A stretch of DNA of 64,000 bases from Ferrimonas sediminum (lineage in GTDB: Bacteria; Pseudomonadota; Gammaproteobacteria; Enterobacterales; Shewanellaceae). Below, in pieces: positions 1-8,991 of this stretch. The translations under genes and the position numbers were made by a program. Within the stretch, counting starts at the first letter, position 1, and every line of letters begins with the position of its first letter. The stretch lies in contig NZ_FNEM01000009.1 of assembly GCF_900100175.1 (NCBI RefSeq), positions 62,001 to 126,000 of the forward strand, in the 5' to 3' direction. A model generated the notes under the pieces. The model was not told the origin of the DNA, made no database searches, and was given only the letters and a program-made list of their open reading frames with translations.

Positions 1-1441
1 TGATGCCCAGCCCCATCAGGGTGGCCATGGTGGTGATGGAGTAGTCGATGCCCGCCAGAGGGTGCGGATACACTCCCAACTGAGGCAGCATATTGAAACC
101 CAGCCAGATGGCAAAGCCACTGCTGATCCCGGCCATCACGCCGCTCAGGCTGACTTTGCGCCAGAAAAAGGCCGCGAACAGCGGTGGGCCGATCTGGGCG
201 ATGGCACCAAAGGCCACCTCCCCCAGCGACGCCAGGGTGTGGGGCGGAGCCACCAGAAACATGGTGTAGCTGAGGGCAATCACCAGCACCACCAGCAGCT
301 TACGCACCATCAGCAGCCGGGCGCGAAACCGCAGAAAGTCGGTGTTTTCCACATCGCTGCGGCGGAACAGGGTCGGGAACACCACTTCGTTGCTGAGCAT
401 GGTGCTCAGGGCGATGGTGGAGATGATCACCATGGCGCTGGCGGCGGAGATGGCGCCTAAGAAGCTCAGCAGGCTGAGCCAGGACTGGCCGTGGTAGGCA
501 GGCAGAAACAGCACATAGGAGTCCCGCTGCAGCGAGTCGCCGTACAACAGGCTGCCTGCCTGACCCAGCGGGGCGGCGAAGAACGCAAACACCAGCACAT
601 AGAGGGGAAACATCCAGCGACTCCAGCGGGTGTGGTCGATGTCTTTGAGCTCCGCCATGGTGACCTGGAACTGGCGCGGCAGGCACAGGAATGCGCACAG
701 CACGATCACCGTCAACCCGATCAATGACACCAGCTGGCTGCCGTCAAACTCAAACGCCTCGGGCATCGCCTGTACTGACTGTTGCCAAATCTGCCCCGGG
801 GAGTCGAAAGCCACGTAGGAGACAAACAGGCCGACAATCAGGAAGGCCACCAGCTTGATGAAAGACTCAAAGGCGATGGCCACCATCACCCCGGGGTGGC
901 GTTCGGTCACGTCGATGGCGCGGACCCCGAAGATGATGGTAAAACCCGCCAGCACGGTACTGACCACCAGTCCCAGTTGCCACGAGGCCAGGGTCTGGGT
1001 TTGACGCAGGATTTCGTAGGAGTTGATGATCGCCTTTAGCTGCAGGGCGATGTAGGGCAGGGTGCCGATAAGGGCCACCAGGGTCACCAGTACCGCCAGG
1101 CGCTGCGATTTGCCGAAACGGGCCGCCAGCAGATCGGCAATGGAGGTGATGTTAAGGCGCAGGCTGACTCGAATCAGCCGCTGAATGAAGGGCCAGCCAA
1201 ACACAAACAGCAGGATGGGGGCGAGGTACACCGGCAGGTAGGAGAAGTCCCCCACCGAGGCCTGACCGGCGGTGCCCAAAAAGCCCCAGGAGGTGCAGTA
1301 CACGCCCAGAGACAGGGCGTAGATCAGCCGCTGTTGCCGTGCCACCAGTCGATGCCGGTAGCGATCCCCCATAAAGGCGATAAAAAACAGCAGGCCGATG
1401 TAGCCCACGCTGATCACCACCAGCAGCCAGTTTGGAAACAT
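1..1441 (-). CDS. Sodium/solute symporter-histidine kinase hybrid (CbrA/CrbS-like), N-terminal part
   Basis: The gene enters from the left edge; the first 480 codons are visible and stay open to base 2. The start is an ATG at 1441 preceded by AAAGGA at a normal distance. The visible part is a multi-helix SLC5-type (Na+/solute symporter) membrane domain, beginning MFPNWLLVVISVGYIG and containing GTAGQASVGDFSYLPVY. That wording is typical of the symporter domain fused to sensor kinases such as CbrA and CrbS rather than of plain PutP. The kinase half would lie outside the window, so its presence is inferred. The gene is divergent from the porin and transporter operon at 1664-11056, so it could sense and regulate uptake of the same nutrient. 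A stand-alone symporter is the alternative. Confidence 0.75.
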   Translation of the reverse strand, partial: MFPNWLLVVISVGYIGLLFFIAFMGDRYRHRLVARQQRLIYALSLGVYCTSWGFLGTAGQASVGDFSYLPVYLAPILLFVFGWPFIQRLIRVSLRLNITSIADLLAARFGKSQRLAVLVTLVALIGTLPYIALQLKAIINSYEILRQTQTLASWQLGLVVSTVLAGFTIIFGVRAIDVTERHPGVMVAIAFESFIKLVAFLIVGLFVSYVAFDSPGQIWQQSVQAMPEAFEFDGSQLVSLIGLTVIVLCAFLCLPRQFQVTMAELKDIDHTRWSRWMFPLYVLVFAFFAAPLGQAGSLLYGDSLQRDSYVLFLPAYHGQSWLSLLSFLGAISAASAMVIISTIALSTMLSNEVVFPTLFRRSDVENTDFLRFRARLLMVRKLLVVLVIALSYTMFLVAPPHTLASLGEVAFGAIAQIGPPLFAAFFWRKVSLSGVMAGISSGFAIWLGFNMLPQLGVYPHPLAGIDYSITTMATLMGLGI

Positions 1442-1663
1442 GCGTCCTTTCCCCAAGTTCATGCTTTGGTGTCGGCCAACTCCCTGGGCCGACTTTATTC
1501 TGTAACCAGTAATACCACAGATTGGTGGACACACCGGCATGGATGCCCCTCGACTTAAGTCGTAAGACCTGCGTATTAAGACGGATTCACTAATACCTAT
1601 TCCCAATTGTGACTGCGCCGGCTTTTCCCGATGTTGAGGGCACTACTTAACAGGGGACTTACC
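1442..1663. promoter_or_regulatory. Divergent intergenic region, symporter-kinase / porin
   Basis: This 222-base gap separates two divergently transcribed genes and must hold both promoters. The ribosome-binding site of the leftward gene (AAAGGA) lies just right of 1441 and that of the porin (AGGGGA) at 1652-1657. I see no convincing inverted repeat or confident -35/-10 pair. Confidence 0.4.
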
Positions 1664-2704
1664 ATGCTCGCTTCACACGCTAAATCATTTGCTCTCGCCG
1701 GATCTCTGCTGGCGTTTTCCGGCTCGGCACTGTCCGGCTACGAGTTCGACCTCGGCAATGACAACAAGCTGATCTTCGGCGGTTACATCAAGGTTGATGC
1801 CCGTTACGTCGACGGCGACGTGGCCTACAAGGATTTCTGGACCGGCGGTGGTACTCCTCTGGAGGAGAGCGCCTCGCAGTTTCGCATCTTCGCCAACGAA
1901 ACCCGCTTCAACACCAAGTACATCCACGGCGATGTGACCGGCTTTATCGAGATGGACTTTTTCGGTAGCGGTGGCAACCAGGTGGTGTCCAACTCCACCA
2001 GTCCCCGTATTCGCCACGCCTTTGTCAGCTACAAAGGGGTGCTGGCCGGCCAGACCTGGACCACCTTTATGAACACCAGCGCCATTCCGGAGTCGGCCGA
2101 CTTTGCCGGTGCCCTGGTGGGCCTCTCCTTTGTGCGTCAGGGGCAGATTCGCTACTCCATGGGCGGCTTTCAGGTGGCGGTGGAAAACCCCGAGACCTTC
2201 GGCGGTGACACCTCCAACGACAGCATTCCGGACGTCATCGGTAAATACACCTTCAAGGGGGACTGGGGTAACGTCAACGTCTCCGTGCTGGGTCGTGAAC
2301 TCAACACCGAAGGCGGCAACAGTGAGACCGCGTTTGGTGCCTCGGTCGCCGGTAAGATCTACACCTTCGGCAAAGACGATTTCCGCTTCCAATACCATCA
2401 GGGCGAGTTGGGCCGCTACATCTCCGGCGGCGCGTCCATGGACGTAGTGGGTGAAGAGGTGGAGGACACCACCGCCTGGTTGGCGGCCTACCGCCACTAC
2501 TGGACCGACACCCTGCGCTCCACCGCCCTCTATGGCCAGGTGGAAACCGACGTCAGCGACGTGAAACGCAGCCAGTGGGGCGTCAACCTGTTCCAGAACC
2601 TCACCAAGGAGCTGGCCATCGGCTTCGAAGTGGGCCAGTTCAAGATGGAGGAGGTCGACAAGGACTCTGTCTACGGTCAGTTCTCCATGCGTTACGCCCT
2701 TTAA
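1664..2704 (+). CDS. DcaP-like outer-membrane porin
   Basis: A trimeric-porin-like outer-membrane protein, probably a channel for small organic anions. I start at the ATG at 1664, six bases after AGGGGA, rather than the in-frame ATG at 1631. This gives a clean signal peptide of about 24 residues (MLASHAKSFALAGSLLAFSG...) before GYEFDLG. The mature protein has FGGYIKVDARYVDGD near its N-terminus and GQTWTTFMN in the middle, both characteristic of the DcaP family, with alternating strand-like segments to a C-terminal FSMRYAL ending in a hydrophobic residue. It sits just upstream of the ABC transporter operon, suggesting it supplies that substrate across the outer membrane. Family assignment is by motif memory; substrate is unknown. 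Confidence 0.8.
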   Translation: MLASHAKSFALAGSLLAFSGSALSGYEFDLGNDNKLIFGGYIKVDARYVDGDVAYKDFWTGGGTPLEESASQFRIFANETRFNTKYIHGDVTGFIEMDFFGSGGNQVVSNSTSPRIRHAFVSYKGVLAGQTWTTFMNTSAIPESADFAGALVGLSFVRQGQIRYSMGGFQVAVENPETFGGDTSNDSIPDVIGKYTFKGDWGNVNVSVLGRELNTEGGNSETAFGASVAGKIYTFGKDDFRFQYHQGELGRYISGGASMDVVGEEVEDTTAWLAAYRHYWTDTLRSTALYGQVETDVSDVKRSQWGVNLFQNLTKELAIGFEVGQFKMEEVDKDSVYGQFSMRYAL

Positions 2705-2811
2705 CACCCTATCGAGCCCTCGCCCTGGCGGCGGGGGCTAATGTTACAGGCCGCGTGGGCGGCCTGCCCGGGCAGCAATGCCCACTCGTCCCAAGTATCA
2801 GGAGTCCGGGT

Positions 2812-3609
2812 ATGACCGATTCAATACTCAAGGTTGATAACATCTCACTGGCCTTTGGTGGGGTAAAGGCACTGACCGACGTCAGTTTTGAGGTACCCCG
2901 CGGGGCGGTGTTCTCCATCATCGGCCCCAACGGCGCCGGCAAAACCTCCATGCTGAACTGCATCTCCGGCCGCTACCGCCCCAACAGCGGCAGGATTCAG
3001 TTCAATGATCGCGATGTCACCCATCTGAGACCCAACGATCGGGCCGACATGGGCATTGGCCGCACCTTCCAGAACCTGGCGCTGTTCGGCCACATGTCGG
3101 TGCTGGACAACATCATGGTCGGCCGCCACCACCTGATGAAGAACAACTGGCTCACCGGGCCGTTGTACTGGGCCTCGCCGGCGCAGAAAGAGGAGCTGGC
3201 CCACCGCCGAGAAGTGGAGGAGATCATCGACTTTCTCGACATCACCCACGTGCGCAAGGCGGTGGCGGGCACCCTCTCTTACGGTCTGCGAAAGCGGGTC
3301 GAGCTGGCCCGGGCGATGGCACTCAAACCCAAGTTGATCCTGCTGGATGAACCGATGGCGGGCATGAACTTGGAGGAGAAGGAGGACATGGCCCGTTACA
3401 TCCTCGATCTCAACGAGGAGTTCGGCATCACGGTGGTGATGATCGAGCACGACATGGGGGTGGTGATGGACATCTCCCACGAAGTCATGGTGCTGGATTT
3501 TGGTAAGAAGCTGATCAGCGGCTTGCCGCTCGACGTGATGAACGACGAGCACGTGAAGCGGGCCTATCTGGGCCTGGAAGAGGATGAAGTGATGCAGGAG
3601 GCAGGTTAA
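2812..3609 (+). CDS. Branched-chain-type ABC transporter ATP-binding protein (LivG-like)
   Basis: First of two ATPases of a LIV/HAAT-family importer. The start at 2812 follows CAGGAG with correct spacing; an upstream in-frame ATG (2575) would overlap the porin and is rejected. Walker A GPNGAGKTS lies near residue 40, the signature LSYGLRKRVELARAM near 160, and Walker B LILLDEP follows. The post-Walker-B stretch PMAGMNLEE is typical of LivG. The length of 265 residues is normal. The stop overlaps the start of the ligase gene by one base (TAATG), implying translational coupling. The substrate is probably not a simple branched-chain amino acid, because two acyl-CoA-ligase-like genes share the operon (inference). 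Confidence 0.9.
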   Translation: MTDSILKVDNISLAFGGVKALTDVSFEVPRGAVFSIIGPNGAGKTSMLNCISGRYRPNSGRIQFNDRDVTHLRPNDRADMGIGRTFQNLALFGHMSVLDNIMVGRHHLMKNNWLTGPLYWASPAQKEELAHRREVEEIIDFLDITHVRKAVAGTLSYGLRKRVELARAMALKPKLILLDEPMAGMNLEEKEDMARYILDLNEEFGITVVMIEHDMGVVMDISHEVMVLDFGKKLISGLPLDVMNDEHVKRAYLGLEEDEVMQEAG

Positions 3610-5561
3610 TGAGCCAGGCAACCAATGCGGCCGATAACGGCTTTGAGATGGGCAGTCTCAACACCTTTCCCAAGATTTTGCGCCACAACGCCAGCCACTG
3701 GCCCGAGGACGTGGCGATGCGGGAAAAGGAGTTTGGCATCTGGAACGAATTCAGCTGGCTGGATTACCACAACCGGGTGAAATGGATGGCGCTGGCACTG
3801 GACCACCTGGGCATCACCGCGACCGATACCGTGGCCCTGCTGGGAGACAACCGCCCCGAGTGGGTGTGGGGGGAGGTGGCCGCTCACGCCATGGGCTGTT
3901 ACTCCCTCGGGGTGTATCAGGACTCGTTGCACGAAGAGGTGGCCTACCTGCTGAACCTCAGCGGTGCCTCGGTGGTGATTGCCGAAGATGAGGAGCAGTG
4001 TGACAAGCTGCTGGAGCTGGGTGACGCCATTCCCGGGGTGAAGCACATTGTCTATTGCGACCCCAGAGGGATGCGCAAGTACGATGATCCCCGCCTGGTG
4101 GATGTGGAGCGGTTGTACCAGCTGGGCCGGGATCAGGACCAGCAGGATCCGGGCCGCTACGACGCCATGGTGGACCGCACCGATCCCGACAGCATCGCCA
4201 TCTACTGCACCACCTCGGGCACCACCTCCAAACCCAAGATTGTGCTGCTCAAAGGCGGCAACTTCGTCAAACACTGCAGCTCCTATCTGCGCGCCGATCC
4301 CCGCAGCCCCGGCGACAACTACGTGTCGGTGTTGCCGCTGCCGTGGATCATGGAGCAGGTGTACGCCGTTGGCCAGGCGCTGATCGCCCGCCAGGTGGTC
4401 AATTTTGTCGAGGAGCAGGAGACCATGATGGCCGACCTGCGTGAAATCGGCCCCAGCTTCGTGCTGCTGGCCCCGCGGGTGTGGGAGGGGATTCTGGCCG
4501 ACGTTCAGGCGCGAATGATGGACTCATCGCCGCTGAAGCAGAGGTTGTTTGATTTTGCCATGTCCCGGGCCCAGCAGGCGCTGGATCAGGGCAAGCGCTC
4601 GACGCTGGCGGAGTGGCTGCTGATGAAGGCACTGCGGGATCGCCTCGGTTTCTCCTTCCTCAAGTCCGCCGCCACCGGCGGTGCCGCCATGGGGCCGGAT
4701 ACCTTCCGCTTCTTCCAGGCCATCGGCGTGCCACTCAGGCAGCTGTATGGCCAGACCGAGATGTGCGGCGCCTACACCATTCACGACGCCGATGACGTGG
4801 ATTACGACAGCGTCGGCGTGGCGTTCGACAACGCCAGCGTCAAGGTGATCAACGCCGACTCCGAAGGGCTGGGCGAAGTGGTGGCCCAGACCGAAGGGAT
4901 GTTCTGTGGCTACCTGGGCGATGCCGACGCCTTCAATGACGATGTCAAAGAGGGCTGGATGCACACCGGCGATGCCGGTTACTTCAAGCCGTCCGGTCAC
5001 CTGGTGGTGATCGACCGCATCAAGGATCTGGCCCACACCAGTGGCGGCATTCAGTACTCGCCCCAATACATCGAGAACAAGCTGAAGTTCTCCTCCTTCA
5101 TCGGCGAGGCGGTGATCCTCGGTAAGAACCGTCCCTACCTGTCGGCCATTCTGTGCATCCGCTTCAGCATCGTCTCCAAGTGGGCGGAGCAGCGCGGACT
5201 GGCGTTCACCAACTACACCAACCTGGCCACTTTGCCGGAGGTGTACCAGAAACTGTCTGAGGAGGTGGAGAAGGTCAATGCCAGCCTGCCTGAGGCGCAG
5301 AAGATCCACAAATTTGTGCTGCTGTACAAGGAGCTGGACGCCGATGACGGCGAGCTGACCCGAACCCGTAAGGTGCGCCGCGGCGTGATTGCCGAGAAGT
5401 ACGGCGACATCATCGATGCCATCTACGGCGGCAGCGACCACGTCGACATCGATACGGTGATCACCTTCCAGGATGGCACCAAAACCCGGGTGGAAACCCA
5501 GCTGCAGGTGGCCACGCTGGTGGACTCCCTGGAGCACACCGAGCAAAGGAGAGCCTCATGA
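3609..5561 (+). CDS. AMP-dependent acyl-CoA synthetase (long-chain type)
   Basis: ATP-dependent acid:CoA ligase of the ANL superfamily, 650 residues, close to bacterial FadD15/bubblegum-like enzymes. The phosphate-binding loop reads YCTTSGTTSKPK (about residues 199-210), the adenine motif YGQTE is near 379, and the TGD ribose-binding motif is near 452. The start overlaps the LivG stop by one base and the end overlaps the LivH start by four bases (ATGA), so it is a fully integrated member of the transporter operon. It presumably activates the imported acid to its CoA thioester on the cytoplasmic face. Fatty, branched or aromatic acid substrates are all possible. Confidence 0.88.
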   Translation: MSQATNAADNGFEMGSLNTFPKILRHNASHWPEDVAMREKEFGIWNEFSWLDYHNRVKWMALALDHLGITATDTVALLGDNRPEWVWGEVAAHAMGCYSLGVYQDSLHEEVAYLLNLSGASVVIAEDEEQCDKLLELGDAIPGVKHIVYCDPRGMRKYDDPRLVDVERLYQLGRDQDQQDPGRYDAMVDRTDPDSIAIYCTTSGTTSKPKIVLLKGGNFVKHCSSYLRADPRSPGDNYVSVLPLPWIMEQVYAVGQALIARQVVNFVEEQETMMADLREIGPSFVLLAPRVWEGILADVQARMMDSSPLKQRLFDFAMSRAQQALDQGKRSTLAEWLLMKALRDRLGFSFLKSAATGGAAMGPDTFRFFQAIGVPLRQLYGQTEMCGAYTIHDADDVDYDSVGVAFDNASVKVINADSEGLGEVVAQTEGMFCGYLGDADAFNDDVKEGWMHTGDAGYFKPSGHLVVIDRIKDLAHTSGGIQYSPQYIENKLKFSSFIGEAVILGKNRPYLSAILCIRFSIVSKWAEQRGLAFTNYTNLATLPEVYQKLSEEVEKVNASLPEAQKIHKFVLLYKELDADDGELTRTRKVRRGVIAEKYGDIIDAIYGGSDHVDIDTVITFQDGTKTRVETQLQVATLVDSLEHTEQRRAS

Positions 5562-6451
5562 ATTTCGAGCTGCTACTGCAACTGATCATTAATGGCCTGA
5601 TTGTGGGCCTGCTGTACGGGGTGGTAGGCATGTGCTTCGTGCTGGTGTACAAGTCCACCCAGATCGTCAACTTTGCCCAGGGCGAGTTCCTGCTGGTGGG
5701 GGCCTGGGTCTGCTGGGCGCTGCTGGTGTACCTGCAACTGCCGTTTTTCATCGGTTTTTTGATGAGCCTGGCGTTCATGGCCCTGTTCGGGGTGGCGCTG
5801 CAGATGATCGTGCTCAGGCCGATGATCGGTGAGCCTATTATCTCGGTGATCATGGTGACCATCGGCTTGTCGATCTTCTTCCAGTCACTGACCAAGTGGA
5901 TTTTCGGGGTGGCGCCGGAGAGTTACCCGCAGGTGTTCGACACCCAGAGCGTCAGCGTGTTTGGCCTTAACGTCGAGTTGGCCTACCTGATGAGCACCGT
6001 GATTGCGCTGATGATCATGGTGGGCTTCTACCTGTTCTTCAAACACTCCAAGCACGGCCTGGCGATGCGGGCCACCGCCTTCGACCAGCAGGTGGCACAA
6101 AGCCTGGGGATCTCGGTGAAGCAGGTGTTTGCCATGAGTTGGGGCATCGCCGCCACCGTATCCGCAACGGCGGGGGTGGTGATTGGCATGGTCAACGGCG
6201 TCTCCGATTCGCTGTCGGCCATCGGCATCAAGGTGTTCCCGGCGGTGATTCTGGGTGGTCTGGACTCCATTGTCGGCGCCATTGTCGGCGGCATCACCAT
6301 CGGTGTGCTGGAGAACCTGGCAGAGTTCTTCGACAGCCAGTACCTGCACTTTGGCAACATGTACGACATTGCGCCCTTCTATGTGCTGTTGCTGATCCTC
6401 TGGTTTAAGCCCTACGGCTTTTTCGGTACCCGTGACATCGAGCGGATCTAA
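5558..6451 (+). CDS. Branched-chain-type ABC permease (LivH-like)
   Basis: Integral membrane permease with about eight hydrophobic segments, 297 residues. It begins MNFELLLQLIINGLIVGLLY and carries the LivH motifs NFAQGEFLLVGAW and RATAFDQQVAQSLGI. The start overlaps the previous gene by ATGA. Together with LivM it forms the membrane channel of the importer. The run GGLDSIVGAIVGG near the C-terminus is also family-typical. Confidence 0.9.
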   Translation: MNFELLLQLIINGLIVGLLYGVVGMCFVLVYKSTQIVNFAQGEFLLVGAWVCWALLVYLQLPFFIGFLMSLAFMALFGVALQMIVLRPMIGEPIISVIMVTIGLSIFFQSLTKWIFGVAPESYPQVFDTQSVSVFGLNVELAYLMSTVIALMIMVGFYLFFKHSKHGLAMRATAFDQQVAQSLGISVKQVFAMSWGIAATVSATAGVVIGMVNGVSDSLSAIGIKVFPAVILGGLDSIVGAIVGGITIGVLENLAEFFDSQYLHFGNMYDIAPFYVLLLILWFKPYGFFGTRDIERI

Positions 6452-6461
6452 GGAGCAGACC

Positions 6462-6518
6462 ATGACAGCTGCAATGATTACCCCAATACAGACACTACAA
6501 GGAGTGCGATATGTCTAG
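6462..6518 (+). CDS. 18-residue leader-like ORF between livH and livM homologues
   Basis: A very short frame starting ATGACAGCTGCAATG with a good ribosome-binding site (AAGGAG, 6450-6455) and ending at a TAG inside the beginning of livM, overlapping it by 8 bases. It encodes 18 residues. Translation terminating there could feed ribosomes to the livM start at 6511, which also has its own AAGGAG. It may instead be the decayed start of a longer gene or an accident. I recognise no homologue. Confidence 0.3.
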   Translation: MTAAMITPIQTLQGVRYV

Positions 6519-7584
6519 TCTGGCCATGCGTCCCTGCGGCGATTTTCGCACCAGCTACAAGCAGGACAACACCATTTTTGAAACCCGCACCATTCGCTGG
6601 TTTACCGCGCTGGTCATCGCCCTGGCCTGTCTGGCACCCTTCGTGCTGGATGCCTACTACCTGACGCTGTTTATTCAGATCTCCTACCTGGGGATTGCCG
6701 CCCTGGGCCTGAACATTCTGGTGGGCTTTACCGGCCAGATTTCCCTGGGCCACGGCGCCTTCTTCGGTTTTGGGGCGTTTGCCTCGGCCTGGATGAACAC
6801 CAGCTTCGGCATTCCGGTGTTCCTGTGTATTCCGCTGGCGGGCTTTCTGACCATGGCGGTGGGGATGATGTTCGGCATGCCGGCGGCGCGGATTAAGGGC
6901 TTGTACCTGGCCATCGCCACCCTGGCGGCCCAGTTCATTATCGAAGACTTCTTTGGCCGCGCCGAGTGGTTCTCCGGCGGCAGCGCCGGCTCCATGGCCG
7001 AGCCCATCAACCTGTTTGGCGTGGTGTTTGATACCGACGAGAAGTTCTATTACATCGCCCTGTTTGCCCTGGTGTTCATGTTCATCTGGGGCTGCAACCT
7101 GATGCGCTCCCGCGATGGCCGTGCCTTTGTGGCGGTACGGGATCACTACCTGTCGGCGGAGATCATGGGGGTCAAGCTCAACAAGTACCGCCTGCTCTCC
7201 TTTGGCATCTCCTCGTTTTACGCCGGCATCGGCGGCGCCCTGTACGCCCATTACCTGGGCTACGTGTCGGCGGAGGGGTTCACCATCTTCATGTCGGTGC
7301 AGTTCCTGGCGATGGTGATTATTGGCGGCCTGGGCTCCATCAAGGGCACCCTGATGGGGGTGGTGTTTATGGTGCTGCTGCCGGAAGCGCTGGAGGGCGG
7401 CGTTGGCCTGATGAAGATGACTGACTGGGGCAACATTCCCATGGTGGTGGACGGCCTGGCCTACATCAAAGAGATGGCCATCGGCCTGGTGATCATCCTG
7501 TTCCTGATCTTTGAGCCGGAAGGGCTGGCTCATCGTTGGCAGCAGATTAAGAACTACTGGAAGTTTTATCCCTTCTCTTACTGA
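6511..7584 (+). CDS. Branched-chain-type ABC permease (LivM-like)
   Basis: Second membrane permease, 357 residues. The start at 6511 follows AAGGAGTGCGAT. It contains the conserved LivM stretch GLNILVGFTGQISLGHGAFF, GLYLAIATLA and the cytoplasmic loop RDGRAFVAVRDHYLSAEIMG, followed by VIIGGLGSIKGTLMG. About ten hydrophobic segments are visible. The N-terminal extension of some 35 residues before the first membrane helix is slightly long for the family. Confidence 0.9.
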   Translation: MSSLAMRPCGDFRTSYKQDNTIFETRTIRWFTALVIALACLAPFVLDAYYLTLFIQISYLGIAALGLNILVGFTGQISLGHGAFFGFGAFASAWMNTSFGIPVFLCIPLAGFLTMAVGMMFGMPAARIKGLYLAIATLAAQFIIEDFFGRAEWFSGGSAGSMAEPINLFGVVFDTDEKFYYIALFALVFMFIWGCNLMRSRDGRAFVAVRDHYLSAEIMGVKLNKYRLLSFGISSFYAGIGGALYAHYLGYVSAEGFTIFMSVQFLAMVIIGGLGSIKGTLMGVVFMVLLPEALEGGVGLMKMTDWGNIPMVVDGLAYIKEMAIGLVIILFLIFEPEGLAHRWQQIKNYWKFYPFSY

Positions 7585-7683
7585 TGCGGTGGACAGTAAG
7601 CACTCTTGCCCGGGCACCGGCATGGCCGCGTTCGGGCACCTATGGACAGCCAGGCCCATGGCCTGAACCAAAAGGACACTAAC

Positions 7684-8925
7684 ATGCACAAGACTCTGTT
7701 TGTTTCATCCGCAGTGGCGATGGCCATGATGGCCGCACCGGCCCAGGCACAGGACTCGGTATTTGTCGGTCACCTGGCCGACATGTCCGGCCCCACCGCC
7801 TTTGTGGGCAAGGTGTACGCCGATGGCGTGCGCGACTCTCTGGCCTACATCAACGCCAACGGCGGCATTAACGGCACCCAGCTGGAGTTTGAAACCATCG
7901 ATTACGCCTACAAGGTGCCCCAGGCCATCGCGTCGTACAAGAAGTGGAAATCCCGCAAGGGGATGGTGGCGATGCAGGGCTGGGGCACCGCCGATACCGA
8001 GGCGCTGATCTCCTTCGTGGCCAAGGATAAGATTCCGGTCTATTCGGCGTCCTACTCCGGCCACCTGACCGACCCCACCGGTAAAAACCCCAACACCAAG
8101 AAGCCGGCGCCCTATAACTTCTTCTATGGCGCGTCCTACTCCGACTCCTGTCGTGGCTTGGTGCAGTGGGCCGCCGAAGACTGGAACAGCAAAGGCAAGT
8201 CCGGCAAACCCAAGTTTACCCACATCGGGGCCAACCACCCCTATCCGAATGCGCCTAAGGCAGCCTGTGCGGCCTACGCCACCGAACTGGGCTTTGAGGT
8301 TCAGCCACCGGTAGTCATCTCCATGAAACCCGGCGACTTCAAAGCTCAGTGCCTGAGCCTGAAAAGCTCCGGCACCAACTACGGCTACATCGGCAACCTT
8401 GGCGGCTCGGTGCTGTCGCTGGTGAAGTCCTGCAACACCGTCGGCACCGACATCCAGTTTATGTCCAACATCTGGGGCGGCGACCGCAAGGTGTTCGAGG
8501 CGGCGGGCGAGGGGATCAAAGACTACATCTTCCCCACCATGAACCCGTTCTGGAGCGACGAGGTGCCGGGCATGAAACTGGTGCGCGAGGTCTCCAAAAT
8601 GTCCGATCCCTCCGGGGAAGAGCAGCGGCTGCACCACTACATTCGCGGCGTGTGCTCGGCGTTCTTTATGAAAGAGGCGATGGAGTGGGCCAAGGCCAAT
8701 GGCGGCATCACCGGCGAGAACATCAAAAAGGGCATGTACGTCCGTCAAAACTGGGTGCCCCAGGGGCTGGATGGGGTGTGCCTTGCGGCCAACTGGACCG
8801 AAGAGGACCACCGCGGCGTCAACCAGGTCAACATCTACAAAGGTAACTACAACAACGGCGACGTTCAGATTGAGCGCGTCAGCCAGATGACCCTGGAACG
8901 CCGTGACGACTGGCTGGGCTTCTGA
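7684..8925 (+). CDS. ABC transporter periplasmic substrate-binding protein (LivK-like)
   Basis: Type I periplasmic binding protein (Peripla_BP_6-like), 413 residues. I start at 7684, after AAAGGACACTAAC; the upstream in-frame ATG at 7606 would spoil the signal peptide. The signal peptide runs about 22 residues and ends APAQA before QDSVFVGH. The opening FVGHLADMSGPTAFVGKVYADG resembles the usual ligand-binding lobe of LivK proteins. It delivers the substrate to the LivHM channel. It is longer than true LivK and its ligand-pocket identity cannot be read from sequence. Confidence 0.88.
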   Translation: MHKTLFVSSAVAMAMMAAPAQAQDSVFVGHLADMSGPTAFVGKVYADGVRDSLAYINANGGINGTQLEFETIDYAYKVPQAIASYKKWKSRKGMVAMQGWGTADTEALISFVAKDKIPVYSASYSGHLTDPTGKNPNTKKPAPYNFFYGASYSDSCRGLVQWAAEDWNSKGKSGKPKFTHIGANHPYPNAPKAACAAYATELGFEVQPPVVISMKPGDFKAQCLSLKSSGTNYGYIGNLGGSVLSLVKSCNTVGTDIQFMSNIWGGDRKVFEAAGEGIKDYIFPTMNPFWSDEVPGMKLVREVSKMSDPSGEEQRLHHYIRGVCSAFFMKEAMEWAKANGGITGENIKKGMYVRQNWVPQGLDGVCLAANWTEEDHRGVNQVNIYKGNYNNGDVQIERVSQMTLERRDDWLGF

Positions 8926-8991
8926 TCCCGGTTGCGGGGGCGGCGAAGTGCGCCGTTCCTGCGGTTTTCCCCCATCGAATTTGGAGTATTT

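Noticed and set aside
1685..2707. Minus-strand frame of 340 codons opposite the porin
   Set aside because: Complementary shadow; the plus strand has a signal peptide and porin motifs.
6478..7689. Long minus-strand frame opposite LivM
   Set aside because: His/Gln-rich shadow of a membrane protein gene; no motif and no ribosome-binding site.
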